NCBI GenBank assembly: GCA_946061355.1
Contig: CAMGRE010000122.1
Span: 1 to 7,379, forward strand
DNA: 7,379 nt
Source of the DNA: an uncultured bacterium
GTDB lineage: Bacteria; Bacillota; Clostridia; Lachnospirales; Lachnospiraceae
Direction of reading: 5' to 3'
The notes under the pieces are model-generated. The model saw nothing but the letters and a program-made list of their open reading frames with translations. It was not told the DNA's origin and made no database searches. Each line of letters opens with the position of its first letter. The stretch's first letter is position 1. Positions 1-5,808 of this stretch are shown piece by piece. Position numbers and translations under genes: made by a program.

Positions 1-369
1 CAAATATGCCGTTACTTCCACTTCACACAGCACGTTCTTCGGGAGCTGCTTCACTGCCACGCAGCTTCGCGCAGGCTTCTCGGTGAAATACTTCTCATAC
101 ACGCCGTTGAACGCCGCAAAATCTCCCATATCTGCCAGGAAGCATGTCGTCTTTACAACCTTTGTGTAATCTGCGCCCGCCGCTTTCAGGATCTCGCCCA
201 CATTTTTCATGGACTGCTCTGCCTGCTCCTCGATCGTTGCGCCCTGAATCTCGCCTGTTGCCGGATTGATCGGGATCTGCCCGGAAGCAAACAGGAAATC
301 TCCCGCCACAATTGCCTGTGAATACGGCCCGATTGCCGCAGGTGCCTTGTCTGTACTGATTTTGTTCAT
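1..369 (-). CDS. ridA: RidA family (YjgF/YER057c/UK114) reactive intermediate deaminase, 3' end cut by the window edge
   Basis: RidA proteins are small cytosolic trimers that hydrolyse reactive enamine/imine intermediates made by PLP-dependent enzymes such as threonine dehydratase, releasing ammonia and a 2-keto acid. The 123 codons visible run unbroken to the window edge; the family is usually 124-130 residues, so only a few C-terminal residues and the stop are missing. Family hallmarks seen are the N-terminal APAAIGPYSQA (residues 9-19), FASGQIPINPATGE (27-40), and the C-terminal ARSCVAVKQLPKN (100-112), where R101 is the equivalent of the substrate carboxylate-binding arginine, followed by CEVEVTAYL with E118. 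The ATG at 369 is preceded by GAGGAGG with 8 nt spacing. It starts 13 nt after the stop of the 75-codon gene upstream, and its ribosome binding site begins at that stop codon, so the two are almost certainly co-transcribed. The gene symbol is a family-level assignment; the physiological substrate is not shown by the sequence. Confidence 0.93.
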   Translation of the reverse strand, partial: MNKISTDKAPAAIGPYSQAIVAGDFLFASGQIPINPATGEIQGATIEEQAEQSMKNVGEILKAAGADYTKVVKTTCFLADMGDFAAFNGVYEKYFTEKPARSCVAVKQLPKNVLCEVEVTAYL

Positions 370-382
370 AATCTCATCCTCC

Positions 383-610
383 TCACTCAAATTTCACTTT
401 GACATAAAAGCCTCTCTCATTTTCCTCGATTTCCTCGACAACGCCCTCCCTCGCCAGAAGGCGCTCTCTGAAAGGGTAATTGCCCGACATGGCAAGAGAC
501 GGATCGATCGTATAATAATAATTGCTCGGAAGCACTCCCTCCGTCACGGTAACCCTGTCACCCTCCTTCAGAAGTCCCGGCCGTTCCATCTTAAACTCCA
601 TCTCCCGCAT
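383..610 (-). CDS. Small protein of unknown function (75 aa), upstream partner of ridA
   Basis: I do not recognise this family. The 75-residue product is soluble, with no signal peptide, membrane segment or cysteine. It is rich in charged residues and has predicted beta-strand stretches (VTVTEG near 21-26, FYVKVKFE at 68-75) around a tyrosine-rich centre (SNYYYTIDPSL, 29-39) and a basic/acidic helix (RERLLAREGVVEEIEE). The opening PGLLKEGDRVTVTEG resembles the first strands of small SH3-like or KOW-like beta barrels, but that is only an impression. The ATG at 610 has an AGAGGTG site at suitable distance; ATG codons at residues 4 and 8 are alternatives. It is judged a real gene because it has a ribosome binding site, a promoter candidate upstream, a tight 13-nt junction to ridA, and no better ORF overlaps it. 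A 366-nt ORF on the opposite strand is its shadow. Confidence 0.75.
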   Translation of the reverse strand: MREMEFKMERPGLLKEGDRVTVTEGVLPSNYYYTIDPSLAMSGNYPFRERLLAREGVVEEIEENERGFYVKVKFE

Positions 611-621
611 ACTGTCACCTC

Positions 622-663
622 TCTAAAATAAGGCGCATCCGGAAAGTCCCGGATACGCCTTAT
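622..663 (-). terminator. Intrinsic terminator of the spoVA genes (also 5' hairpin of the next transcript)
   Basis: A 15-bp inverted repeat (arms 628-642 and 649-663, loop 643-648) pairs fully with one G-U pair. Read on the minus strand, the stem is followed by a T-rich stretch (TTATTTTAG), as expected for Rho-independent termination of transcripts leaving spoVAC, which ends about 50 nt upstream. The plus-strand side has no T tract, so it is directional. The stem ends only 17 nt before the start codon of the 75-codon gene, so it also lies in that gene's leader. Confidence 0.87.
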
Positions 664-664
664 G

Positions 665-693
665 ATTGTAGCACGTTTTCTGTTAATTGAAAA
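665..693 (-). promoter_or_regulatory. SigA-type promoter candidate for the 75-aa gene and ridA
   Basis: On the minus strand the -35 candidate TTTTCA (693-688, 4 of 6 to TTGACA) is separated by exactly 17 nt from the -10 TACAAT (670-665, 5 of 6), which carries an upstream TGC giving an extended -10 (TGCTACAAT). The predicted start falls around 661-658, inside the outer arm of the terminator hairpin. This is assigned by inspection only. Confidence 0.55.
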
Positions 694-714
694 GTGGGTT
701 CTGTCTCTATCCCC

Positions 715-1176
715 CTATCTGATCCACCCCATCATCATCCCGATCCAGTAGCCGATTCCAAGCACCCAGCTCGTGAAGATACCGTACAGGATCACGGGGC
801 CTGCGATGGTGAAGATCTTACAGCCGATTCCGAAGACCTGTCCCTCTTTCTTGAACTCGATACAGGGAGCCGCCACGGAGTTGGCAAAGCCGGTGATCGG
901 CACCAGTGCGCCCGCGCCGCCCCACTTCACGATGGAAGGGTACACGTTACACCCCGTCAGGATCACCGACAGCAGGATCAGGAGCAGGGAGCACCAGCTT
1001 CCCGCTGTCTGCTTGTCCATGCCGAGAGGACCGCTGCAGTAATTCAGGATACACTGCCCGATCACGCAGATCACGCCGCCCGTGAGAAATGCCTTGCACA
1101 TCAAGAGCGGCAGACTGTGGGTCGGCGTCACCTCCTTGACATAATCCTGATACTGCTTTTTCTTTTCTTCGTCCAT
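715..1176 (-). CDS. spoVAC: Stage V sporulation protein AC
   Basis: SpoVAC is an integral inner-membrane protein of the SpoVA complex that carries Ca-dipicolinic acid into the developing forespore and out during germination; the Bacillus protein has been described as a mechanosensitive channel. The 153-residue length matches the family (about 150). A charged N-terminus (MDEEKKKQYQDYVKEV) leads to a first membrane segment containing the signature FLTGGVICVIGQ (30-41), a second hydrophobic segment around 62-76, the hallmark GGAGALVPITGFANSVA (86-102), and EFKKEGQVFGIGCKIF followed by a last membrane segment (123-147). VPITGFANS and the TAGSW motif distinguish it from its paralogue SpoVAE. The ATG at 1176 has GGAGG 7 nt upstream, overlapping the end of spoVAB, with only 3 nt between the genes. 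It is the last gene before a strong terminator; spoVAD does not follow. Confidence 0.96.
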   Translation of the reverse strand: MDEEKKKQYQDYVKEVTPTHSLPLLMCKAFLTGGVICVIGQCILNYCSGPLGMDKQTAGSWCSLLLILLSVILTGCNVYPSIVKWGGAGALVPITGFANSVAAPCIEFKKEGQVFGIGCKIFTIAGPVILYGIFTSWVLGIGYWIGMMMGWIR

Positions 1177-1179
1177 GCT

Positions 1180-1665
1180 TTAACCTCCAAACATAAAGAT
1201 CTGTTTCCAGAAATACACAAAGGAGCCCGCCATCTTGCCGAGCGCCATCATAAGGACCACGATCCCGAGCCCGTGACGGAAGCCAACACGCCTGGTGAAG
1301 ATCGGGATGCTGTCGAGCATCTCCGCAATCGCCATCGCAAGGCTGCCGACGAAGATCCCGGCAAAGAAGCCATACAGGATCAGGAACACACTTCCCGCGA
1401 TCCTCCATGCCATGTAGGGCACGCCCCAGTCCTGCACCACTGTCCTGCCAACCAGATCGCCCCATTCGTACACGCTCACCAGACCTCCGAACAGCGTGCC
1501 CAGGATGACCATATTCTCATACAGGAGGACATGATCCGCCGTGTGCGTCTTCCCCGCAAATCTCGGGATCAGTCCGACCGCAATCAGCACCGTGAACACT
1601 CCGCCTGCTGCCATGAGCCCGAAGCTTAATCCCAAAACCGACAGAAACACGTACCTAAGGAGCAT
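1180..1665 (-). CDS. spoVAB: Stage V sporulation protein AB
   Basis: SpoVAB is a polytopic membrane protein encoded with the dipicolinate-transport SpoVA proteins and expressed in the forespore in Bacillus; its exact biochemical role is unresolved. The 161-residue product is very hydrophobic with about four or five membrane segments. Family landmarks are VGLIPRF (30-36), ILGTLFGGLVSVYEW (54-68), FFAGIFVGSLAMAIAEMLDSIPI (about 100-122), followed by FTRRVG, and ALGKMAGS (141-148). It is about 20 residues longer than the Bacillus protein, mainly around 69-90. I chose ATG at 1665 because MLLRYVFLSVLGLSFG then aligns without gaps to the Bacillus N-terminus. A TTG one codon earlier (1668) is placed 9 nt after an AAGGAGG and is a real alternative. 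The gene overlaps the end of spoVAA by 11 nt, pointing to translational coupling. Confidence 0.93.
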   Translation of the reverse strand: MLLRYVFLSVLGLSFGLMAAGGVFTVLIAVGLIPRFAGKTHTADHVLLYENMVILGTLFGGLVSVYEWGDLVGRTVVQDWGVPYMAWRIAGSVFLILYGFFAGIFVGSLAMAIAEMLDSIPIFTRRVGFRHGLGIVVLMMALGKMAGSFVYFWKQIFMFGG

Positions 1666-2299
1666 CAATGGTCCTGCCCTCCTTATCCGCGTTGTCTACC
1701 AGCGTATCGTCCACATTTTTCTCATACAGGAACATCTCGACCTCGATCGGCGTCGGGTCTTTTGTGATCCTGCGCTTCCCGATATGGTTAAAAAAGAGGA
1801 CGATTCCCGCGCACAGTCCAATGGAATAGGCGACCTCCAGCACAGTGAAGTTGTTGGAATCATGACCGATCACGAGCGTGAACACCCGCTCAAACACCTT
1901 GTGAATGCCGATGTCGTTGTGGAATGCCATGATGGTGAACGCTGTCCCGAAAAAGGCGATCATCGACACGAACACGATCTTCACCCGTTTCCAGATTCTT
2001 CCTTTCTCCGGCTCGACGATCTGCACCAGCATATCCTGCTCTCCGAGGCTCTCGACCTGCACATTCTTCTCCGCCTGCTCAATCTTACTGATCAGGTACA
2101 ATATGCTGATCACCGTCCTGTTCTCTCCGTTCTTTCCCTTCTGTGCGTCCTGCCTGAATTTGTGGACCTTCATGGCGTTCAGTCTGGCTGTGATGTTCTC
2201 GTCGCTGCAGTTCACCGAGGCGATATCCTTCAGATACACATCCCTGCACGTCACCTGCGTATTTCGTTTTCCTTTGATATATACTGTTTTTTTTTCCAT
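1655..2299 (-). CDS. spoVAA: Stage V sporulation protein AA
   Basis: SpoVAA is the first protein of the SpoVA system for dipicolinate handling in spores, with a soluble N-terminal part and a membrane C-terminal part. The 214-residue length is close to the Bacillus 206. Residues 1-105 form the soluble domain, including KNVQVESLGEQDMLVQI (78-94), which corresponds to the conserved IDVQTVG region. Two membrane segments follow (about 106-126 and 154-172) with AFHNDIGIHKVF between them, then the very conserved FNHIGKRRITKDPTPIEVEMF (170-190) ahead of an acidic tail. The ATG at 2299 gives an N-terminus (MEKKTVYIKGKR) matching the family. Unusually there is no Shine-Dalgarno sequence in the 20 nt before it, and a SigG-like promoter candidate ends 6 nt upstream. 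It lies 42 nt after the xylulokinase gene rather than directly after sigF as in Bacillus. Confidence 0.95.
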   Translation of the reverse strand: MEKKTVYIKGKRNTQVTCRDVYLKDIASVNCSDENITARLNAMKVHKFRQDAQKGKNGENRTVISILYLISKIEQAEKNVQVESLGEQDMLVQIVEPEKGRIWKRVKIVFVSMIAFFGTAFTIMAFHNDIGIHKVFERVFTLVIGHDSNNFTVLEVAYSIGLCAGIVLFFNHIGKRRITKDPTPIEVEMFLYEKNVDDTLVDNADKEGRTIDAP

Positions 2300-2305
2300 A
2301 CGAAA

Positions 2306-2334
2306 CAGTATGTCCGGGAAAGCAAAAATAATAC
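2306..2334 (-). promoter_or_regulatory. SigG-like forespore promoter candidate for spoVAA-AB-AC
   Basis: On the minus strand GTATT (2334-2330) and CATACTG (2312-2306) are separated by 17 nt. They match the Bacillus SigG consensus (GHATR, 17-18 nt, CATNHTA) at 4 of 5 and 6 of 7 positions. SigG drives spoVA in B. subtilis, so the biology fits. The predicted start is at about 2300-2299, at or next to the spoVAA start codon. The match is by eye; read-through from the xylulokinase gene is the alternative source of transcription. Confidence 0.5.
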
Positions 2335-2341
2335 GGCGCGC

Positions 2342-3847
2342 TTAATTTTTGCGTCCAAGCAGCGTCGCTGTGTGCATATCTTCCCTGCATGAAACAAAAA
2401 TATCTTTATATAATTGATAATATTCCATATAAATCTCATGACGCTTCGGATCAGGCTCTGCCACAAAGTCCTTGTATCTCACAACAGCGCGGCAGCCCTC
2501 CTCGATATCCGCATACGCTCCCGCGCCGACGCCGGCGGCGATTGCGGCGCCGAGCCCTGCCTGCTCCTCCGTGTCCGCCACCTTTACCGGGATGTCATAA
2601 ATGTCCGCCTGCATCTGAAGCCAAGGCAGGCTTCTGGCTCCTCCGCCGGAGGCAATGATGGAATCCGCTTTCAGTCCCAGCCCGGCGCAGACCTCCATGC
2701 ACTGATACAGCGCAAAGCTGACACCCTCCATCACCGCCCTCGCAAGCTGTTCCCTGCCGGTTTTTAAATTGATTCCGAAGAAAGCGCCGCTCAAGTCCGG
2801 ATCAAGGTGAGGCGTGCGCTCCCCGTTCAGATACGGCAGGAAGACCACGCCGCCGCTGCCGGGCGCAACTTTTGCAATTCTTTCATTCATCTTATCATAA
2901 TCCGTATCCGGAAAAAGATTACTGAACCATTTGTAGCAAAGCCCCGCATTCATGATCGCTCCCATGGTGATCCACCGGTCCCTGCGGTATCCCATAAAGG
3001 TATTCGTGCTGAGCTCCGGATTGAGGATCGCCCTGTCCGCCTGGAATGAGAGCTGTCCGCTCGTCCCGATGTTGGCGGATGCCTGCCCGACCTGCGTGAT
3101 CCCGTTTCCGATCCCCTGCATCACCTGATCGCCGCCACCGGCAATGACAGGCGTCCCTTCGCGCAATCCCGTCTCCCGCGCCGCCGATGCGCTGACTTTT
3201 CCCGCGACTTCACTCGTCCCGAAGCATACAGGGAACCACTCCTGCGGAATATTAAGACAATTCAGGATCTCCCGCGACCAGCAGCCTTTCCTCACATCAA
3301 ATGCCAGCGTGGCGGACGCATCGGAATAGTCGGAGGAAACTTCGCCGGTAAACCGGAATTTCAGATAATCTTTCGGCAGACATACGTGCCGTATCTTCTC
3401 ATAACACTGCGGCTCATTTTCCCGCACCCATACGAGCGAGGGCAGCAGAAAGCCCGTGTAGACCGCATTCATCATCAGTTCCCGTATCTTTTCCTCCCCG
3501 AAAAGGGACTTGATCTTACGGATCTGCTCCCCGCTCCTCGCGTCGCAGTGCAGGATCGCCGGTCTGACTGCATGCCCGTCACAATCGAGGCTGACAAGTC
3601 CGTGCATCTGTCCCGAGAAACTGATTCCCCTGATCTCCTCCGGCTTCACACAGCCCTCCGCCAGGATCTGTCTGATGGTTTCCACACAGCTTTGCCACCA
3701 TTCTTCCGGATCCTGCTCCGCATAACCCTGAAAAGGAGAGCGGAACTGATACGCTCTGGACGCCATGCCCAGCACAGTTCCGCTCTCATCCATCACAACC
3801 GTCTTCAGACTGGAAGTGCCCAGATCGATCCCCATGAAACAACCCAT
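2342..3847 (-). CDS. xylB: Xylulokinase (FGGY carbohydrate kinase family)
   Basis: Xylulokinase phosphorylates D-xylulose with ATP to xylulose 5-phosphate, feeding the pentose phosphate pathway. The 501-residue protein matches the family length. It shows the N-terminal ATPase phosphate-binding strand MGIDLGTSS (5-13, with D8), the xylulose-binding SGQMHG (78-83), LPKDYLKFRFTGE (157-169), AGGGDQ with the putative catalytic base D240, the FGGY-type FLPYLNGERTPH (336-347) and the adenosine-site SGGGARS (400-406). QMHG favours xylulose over glycerol or gluconate, though other ketoses cannot be excluded. I chose ATG at 3847, with GGAGGG 7 nt upstream; the in-frame TTG at 3862 lies at the edge of that ribosome binding site and is rejected. 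It follows the histidine phosphatase gene by 30 nt, probably as one operon. No xylose isomerase, transporter or XylR is visible nearby, which is unusual for a catabolic xylB. Confidence 0.92.
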   Translation of the reverse strand: MGCFMGIDLGTSSLKTVVMDESGTVLGMASRAYQFRSPFQGYAEQDPEEWWQSCVETIRQILAEGCVKPEEIRGISFSGQMHGLVSLDCDGHAVRPAILHCDARSGEQIRKIKSLFGEEKIRELMMNAVYTGFLLPSLVWVRENEPQCYEKIRHVCLPKDYLKFRFTGEVSSDYSDASATLAFDVRKGCWSREILNCLNIPQEWFPVCFGTSEVAGKVSASAARETGLREGTPVIAGGGDQVMQGIGNGITQVGQASANIGTSGQLSFQADRAILNPELSTNTFMGYRRDRWITMGAIMNAGLCYKWFSNLFPDTDYDKMNERIAKVAPGSGGVVFLPYLNGERTPHLDPDLSGAFFGINLKTGREQLARAVMEGVSFALYQCMEVCAGLGLKADSIIASGGGARSLPWLQMQADIYDIPVKVADTEEQAGLGAAIAAGVGAGAYADIEEGCRAVVRYKDFVAEPDPKRHEIYMEYYQLYKDIFVSCREDMHTATLLGRKN

Positions 3848-3877
3848 CTCATTACCCTCCAAAGTACTCTTATGATT

Positions 3878-4492
3878 TTATGGTTCGTAGTAAAGTTTCC
3901 CTTCCTCCACAATGTGCAGACCGCCCTGTGCCTCCATCTCCACAAGCGTCACGGCACAGTTTCTGTGCGGCGCACATTTCCAGAAATTCCTGATCTCCCT
4001 GTGCTCGATGCAGCGTAAGAAGCAGCGGATCAGCGCACCGTGGGCGGCGATCAGCACCGTATCGTATTTTTCCTTTGCCGGTACCAGCACCTGCTTAATA
4101 AACTCTCCGGCCCGCTCCGTCACCTGCTCGAAGCTCTCGCCGTTCTCCGGAATGTATTTGTCCGGCTCCCTGTTCAGGTAATAGAGCTGCGACGTGTGAT
4201 CCTTCTCCATATCGGGCAGATACTTGCCCTCCAGGACGCCGAAGTTCATCTCCCGCAGACGCTCATCCACCACGATCGGGATCTGTCTGTCGCGACGCAT
4301 GATCTCCGCCGTGTCCCGGGCGCGCACCAGAGGACTGGAATAGATGATCTCAAACGGGATATCCTTCATCGCCTCAGATGTGATCCGCGCCAGTTCCCTG
4401 CCATAGTCGTTCAGTTCAATATCCGTGCTGCCCTGAAGCAGTCTCTTTTCATTCCAATAGGTTTCTCCGTGTCTGATCAAATATATCTTCAT
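3878..4492 (-). CDS. Histidine phosphatase superfamily protein (phosphoglycerate mutase-like)
   Basis: A member of the branch-1 histidine phosphatases, which transfer phosphate from small molecules such as sugar phosphates onto a catalytic histidine and then to water. The 204-residue product shows IRHGET (6-11) with nucleophile H8, the phosphate-pocket arginine in SSPLVRARDTAE (R57 with R59), an acid residue in LREMNFGVLEGK (E81), and the second catalytic histidine in AAHGALIR (H151). Length and the FGVLEGK motif resemble CobC/GpmB-like broad-specificity phosphatases rather than glycolytic phosphoglycerate mutase, which is longer. I chose ATG at 4492: it gives the standard MKIYLIRHGET start and lies downstream of the predicted transcription start near 4520, whereas the longer reading from 4567 would begin upstream of that promoter's -35 element. 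Its own Shine-Dalgarno is weak (AAGGAAGAGAG, long spacing). The substrate is unknown; co-transcription with a sugar kinase suggests a sugar phosphate. Confidence 0.9.
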   Translation of the reverse strand: MKIYLIRHGETYWNEKRLLQGSTDIELNDYGRELARITSEAMKDIPFEIIYSSPLVRARDTAEIMRRDRQIPIVVDERLREMNFGVLEGKYLPDMEKDHTSQLYYLNREPDKYIPENGESFEQVTERAGEFIKQVLVPAKEKYDTVLIAAHGALIRCFLRCIEHREIRNFWKCAPHRNCAVTLVEMEAQGGLHIVEEGKLYYEP

Positions 4493-4526
4493 TTGCGTCT
4501 CTCTTCCTTTTATCAAATCTATTCCT

Positions 4527-4555
4527 ATTCTATACATATTTCCCTGATTTGACAA
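4527..4555 (-). promoter_or_regulatory. SigA-type promoter for the phosphatase-xylulokinase pair
   Basis: On the minus strand TTGTCA (4555-4550, 5 of 6 to consensus) and TAGAAT (4532-4527, 5 of 6) are separated by the ideal 17 nt in an AT-rich patch within otherwise GC-rich DNA. The predicted start near 4520 gives a leader of about 28 nt before the phosphatase ATG. This is the best SigA promoter visible in the window and suggests vegetative expression of the two genes, independent of the spoIIA operon. Confidence 0.7.
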
Positions 4556-4562
4556 GGAAGAC

Positions 4563-4587
4563 TGCACCGCTGTCCCGACACGCGGCA
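4563..4587 (-). other. Imperfect hairpin downstream of sigF (weak terminator candidate)
   Basis: Minus-strand CCGC-TGT and ACA-GCGG pair around a 4-nt CGGG loop with one bulged G, and TGC/GCA outer bases extend the stem with another bulge. It lies about 37 nt after the sigF stop. It is GC-rich but followed by GTCTTCC rather than a T run, so termination would be inefficient and read-through from spoIIA into the phosphatase gene is plausible. Confidence 0.3.
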
Positions 4588-4623
4588 GATCTGTGGCTGA
4601 GCCGGCGCATGGCAGACCTTATC

Positions 4624-5340
4624 TCATTTCGCCAGGCTGCGCATCTGCAGCAGGATCTTTTTTTCCATGCGGCTGACCTGCACCTGGCTGATCCCCAGGC
4701 GCTTTGCCACCTCCACCTGTGTCTTGTCCTCAAAATACCGGAGGTTTATCAGTTCTCTCTCTTTTGCCCCGAGTTCCGAGAGCAGTTGCCCGAGCATCAT
4801 GCGGTTGAGCACTTTCTCATTCTCATCGCCCTCCGCCGGGAGCCTGTCCACCAGCATGATCTCATTGCCGTCACTCTGATAGACGGTCCTGTAGATCGAT
4901 TCCACCTCCACGCCGGACTCCATCGCCATCACGATATCCTCGGACGCCATGCCCGTCAGCTGCGCCACCTCCTGTATCGTTGCATCCCGTCCGTATTTCT
5001 TCGCCACGGCCTCCGCCGCCTGTCTGACCTTCCAGCCGTTTTCCTTTAACGTACGGGACACCTTCACGATCCCGTCGTCCCGCAGGAAACGCTTGATCTC
5101 GCCGGCGATCATCGGCACTGCGTAGGTGCTGAATTTCACGTCGTAGGACAGATCAAACTTGTCGATCGCCTTCATCAATCCGATGGTTCCCGTCTGGAAC
5201 AGATCCTCCGCCTCGTACCCTCTCCCCAGGAACCGTTTCACGATATGATGGACCAGTCCCAGATTCTTCTCAATCAGTAACTCTCTTGCCTCTTTATCGC
5301 CTTTCTGTGCCTTCCCGATCAGTTCTGCGATCTCCTCCAT
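4624..5340 (-). CDS. sigF: Forespore-specific RNA polymerase sigma factor SigF
   Basis: SigF (SpoIIAC) is the first compartment-specific sigma factor of sporulation, held inactive by SpoIIAB until released in the forespore. The 238-residue protein has sigma region 2 at about 25-90 (NLGLVHHIVKRFLGRGYEAEDLFQTG, written here as NLGLVHHIVKRF and GYEAEDLFQTG, then KFSTYAVPMIAGEIKRFLRDDG, the core-binding and -10 recognition segments), region 3 at about 92-145 (VKVSRTLKE, then TIQEVAQLTG), and region 4 with the helix-turn-helix KTQVEVAKRLGISQVQVSRME (206-226) for -35 recognition. It is a little shorter at the N-terminus than the Bacillus protein (255). The ATG at 5340 has an AGAGGAA site and begins 3 nt after the spoIIAB stop. 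Position directly after spoIIAA-spoIIAB separates it from its close relative SigG. Confidence 0.96.
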   Translation of the reverse strand: MEEIAELIGKAQKGDKEARELLIEKNLGLVHHIVKRFLGRGYEAEDLFQTGTIGLMKAIDKFDLSYDVKFSTYAVPMIAGEIKRFLRDDGIVKVSRTLKENGWKVRQAAEAVAKKYGRDATIQEVAQLTGMASEDIVMAMESGVEVESIYRTVYQSDGNEIMLVDRLPAEGDENEKVLNRMMLGQLLSELGAKERELINLRYFEDKTQVEVAKRLGISQVQVSRMEKKILLQMRSLAK

Positions 5341-5343
5341 ACG

Positions 5344-5808
5344 CTATTCCTCTTGCTCGATGAACGGTTCGCAGCCCAGTTTCTTCTTCATTCTGACGAT
5401 GGTTCCCTCACCCGGCGTCGATTCCACCTCCAGATCGTCCATAAATGCCTCCATAAAGGAAAATCCCATTCCCGAGCGGTCGAGTTCCGGTCTTGTCGTA
5501 AAGAGCGGTTCCATGGCTTTCTCCACATCCGCAATCCCCGTTCCTTTATCCTCGATCTCGATATGTAGCAGATCACGCTCCAGCACGCAGCGGATCTGTA
5601 TTTTCCCCGGTTTTCCCTCATATCCGTGTATGATGCAGTTCGTGACTGCCTCCGACACCGCCGTCTTCACATCCGATATCTCCTCCAGCGTCGGATTCAG
5701 ATCCGCGGTGAAAGCCGCAACCGCCACTCTGGCAAAGCCTTCGTTGGCAGACAGCGCATCAAACGTAAGCTCCATCTCATTCCTGTTTCCATATTCTCTA
5801 TTGTTCAT
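5344..5808 (-). CDS. spoIIAB: Anti-sigma F factor / SpoIIAA serine kinase SpoIIAB
   Basis: SpoIIAB is a GHKL-fold dimeric protein that binds SigF in an ATP-dependent complex and also phosphorylates SpoIIAA on serine; dephosphorylated SpoIIAA displaces it from SigF. The 154 residues include FARVAVAAF with R27 (equivalent to Bacillus R20, important for SigF and SpoIIAA contact), the N box SEAVTNCIIHGYE (52-64) with catalytic E53 and Mg-binding N57, the G1 box DKGTGI (87-92), the ATP-lid segment PLFTTRPELDRSGMGFSFME (101-120), and the C-terminal TPGEGTIVRMKK. All ATP-binding residues are present. The ATG at 5808 follows GGAGG at 6 nt and overlaps the last 11 nt of spoIIAA, indicating translational coupling that would help keep kinase and antagonist in balance. 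An internal ATG at 5775 matches the Bacillus N-terminus but has a poorer ribosome binding site. Confidence 0.96.
   Translation of the reverse strand: MNNREYGNRNEMELTFDALSANEGFARVAVAAFTADLNPTLEEISDVKTAVSEAVTNCIIHGYEGKPGKIQIRCVLERDLLHIEIEDKGTGIADVEKAMEPLFTTRPELDRSGMGFSFMEAFMDDLEVESTPGEGTIVRMKKKLGCEPFIEQEE

Noticed and set aside
947..1465. Minus-strand ORF of 172 codons overlapping spoVAB and spoVAC in another frame
   Set aside because: It overlaps two family-confirmed genes in a different frame, and its product lacks the membrane segments and motifs of either.
694..1629. Long plus-strand ORF of 311 codons opposite spoVAC and spoVAB
   Set aside because: Its product is histidine- and arginine-rich low-complexity sequence with no domain, it has no ribosome binding site, and it lies entirely opposite genes with clear SpoVA family motifs. 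It arises from the codon bias of the minus-strand genes.
2313..2352. Inverted CAAAAAT/ATTTTTG around the xylB stop as a possible terminator
   Set aside because: The stem is only 7 bp of mostly A-T pairs with a large loop, so it is too weak to call a terminator.
1541..2392. Plus-strand ORF of 283 codons opposite spoVAB, spoVAA and the end of xylB
   Set aside because: No recognisable domain and it is opposite well-supported genes; its composition is that of a reverse-complement shadow.
3848..3862. Upstream TTG start for xylulokinase at 3862
   Set aside because: It overlaps the GGAGGG ribosome binding site that serves the ATG at 3847, which is also where family proteins begin.
4493..4567. N-terminal extension of the histidine phosphatase to 4567 or 4537
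   Set aside because: The extension would start upstream of or within the SigA promoter, adds residues not found in the family, and MKIYLIRHGET at 4492 is the standard start.
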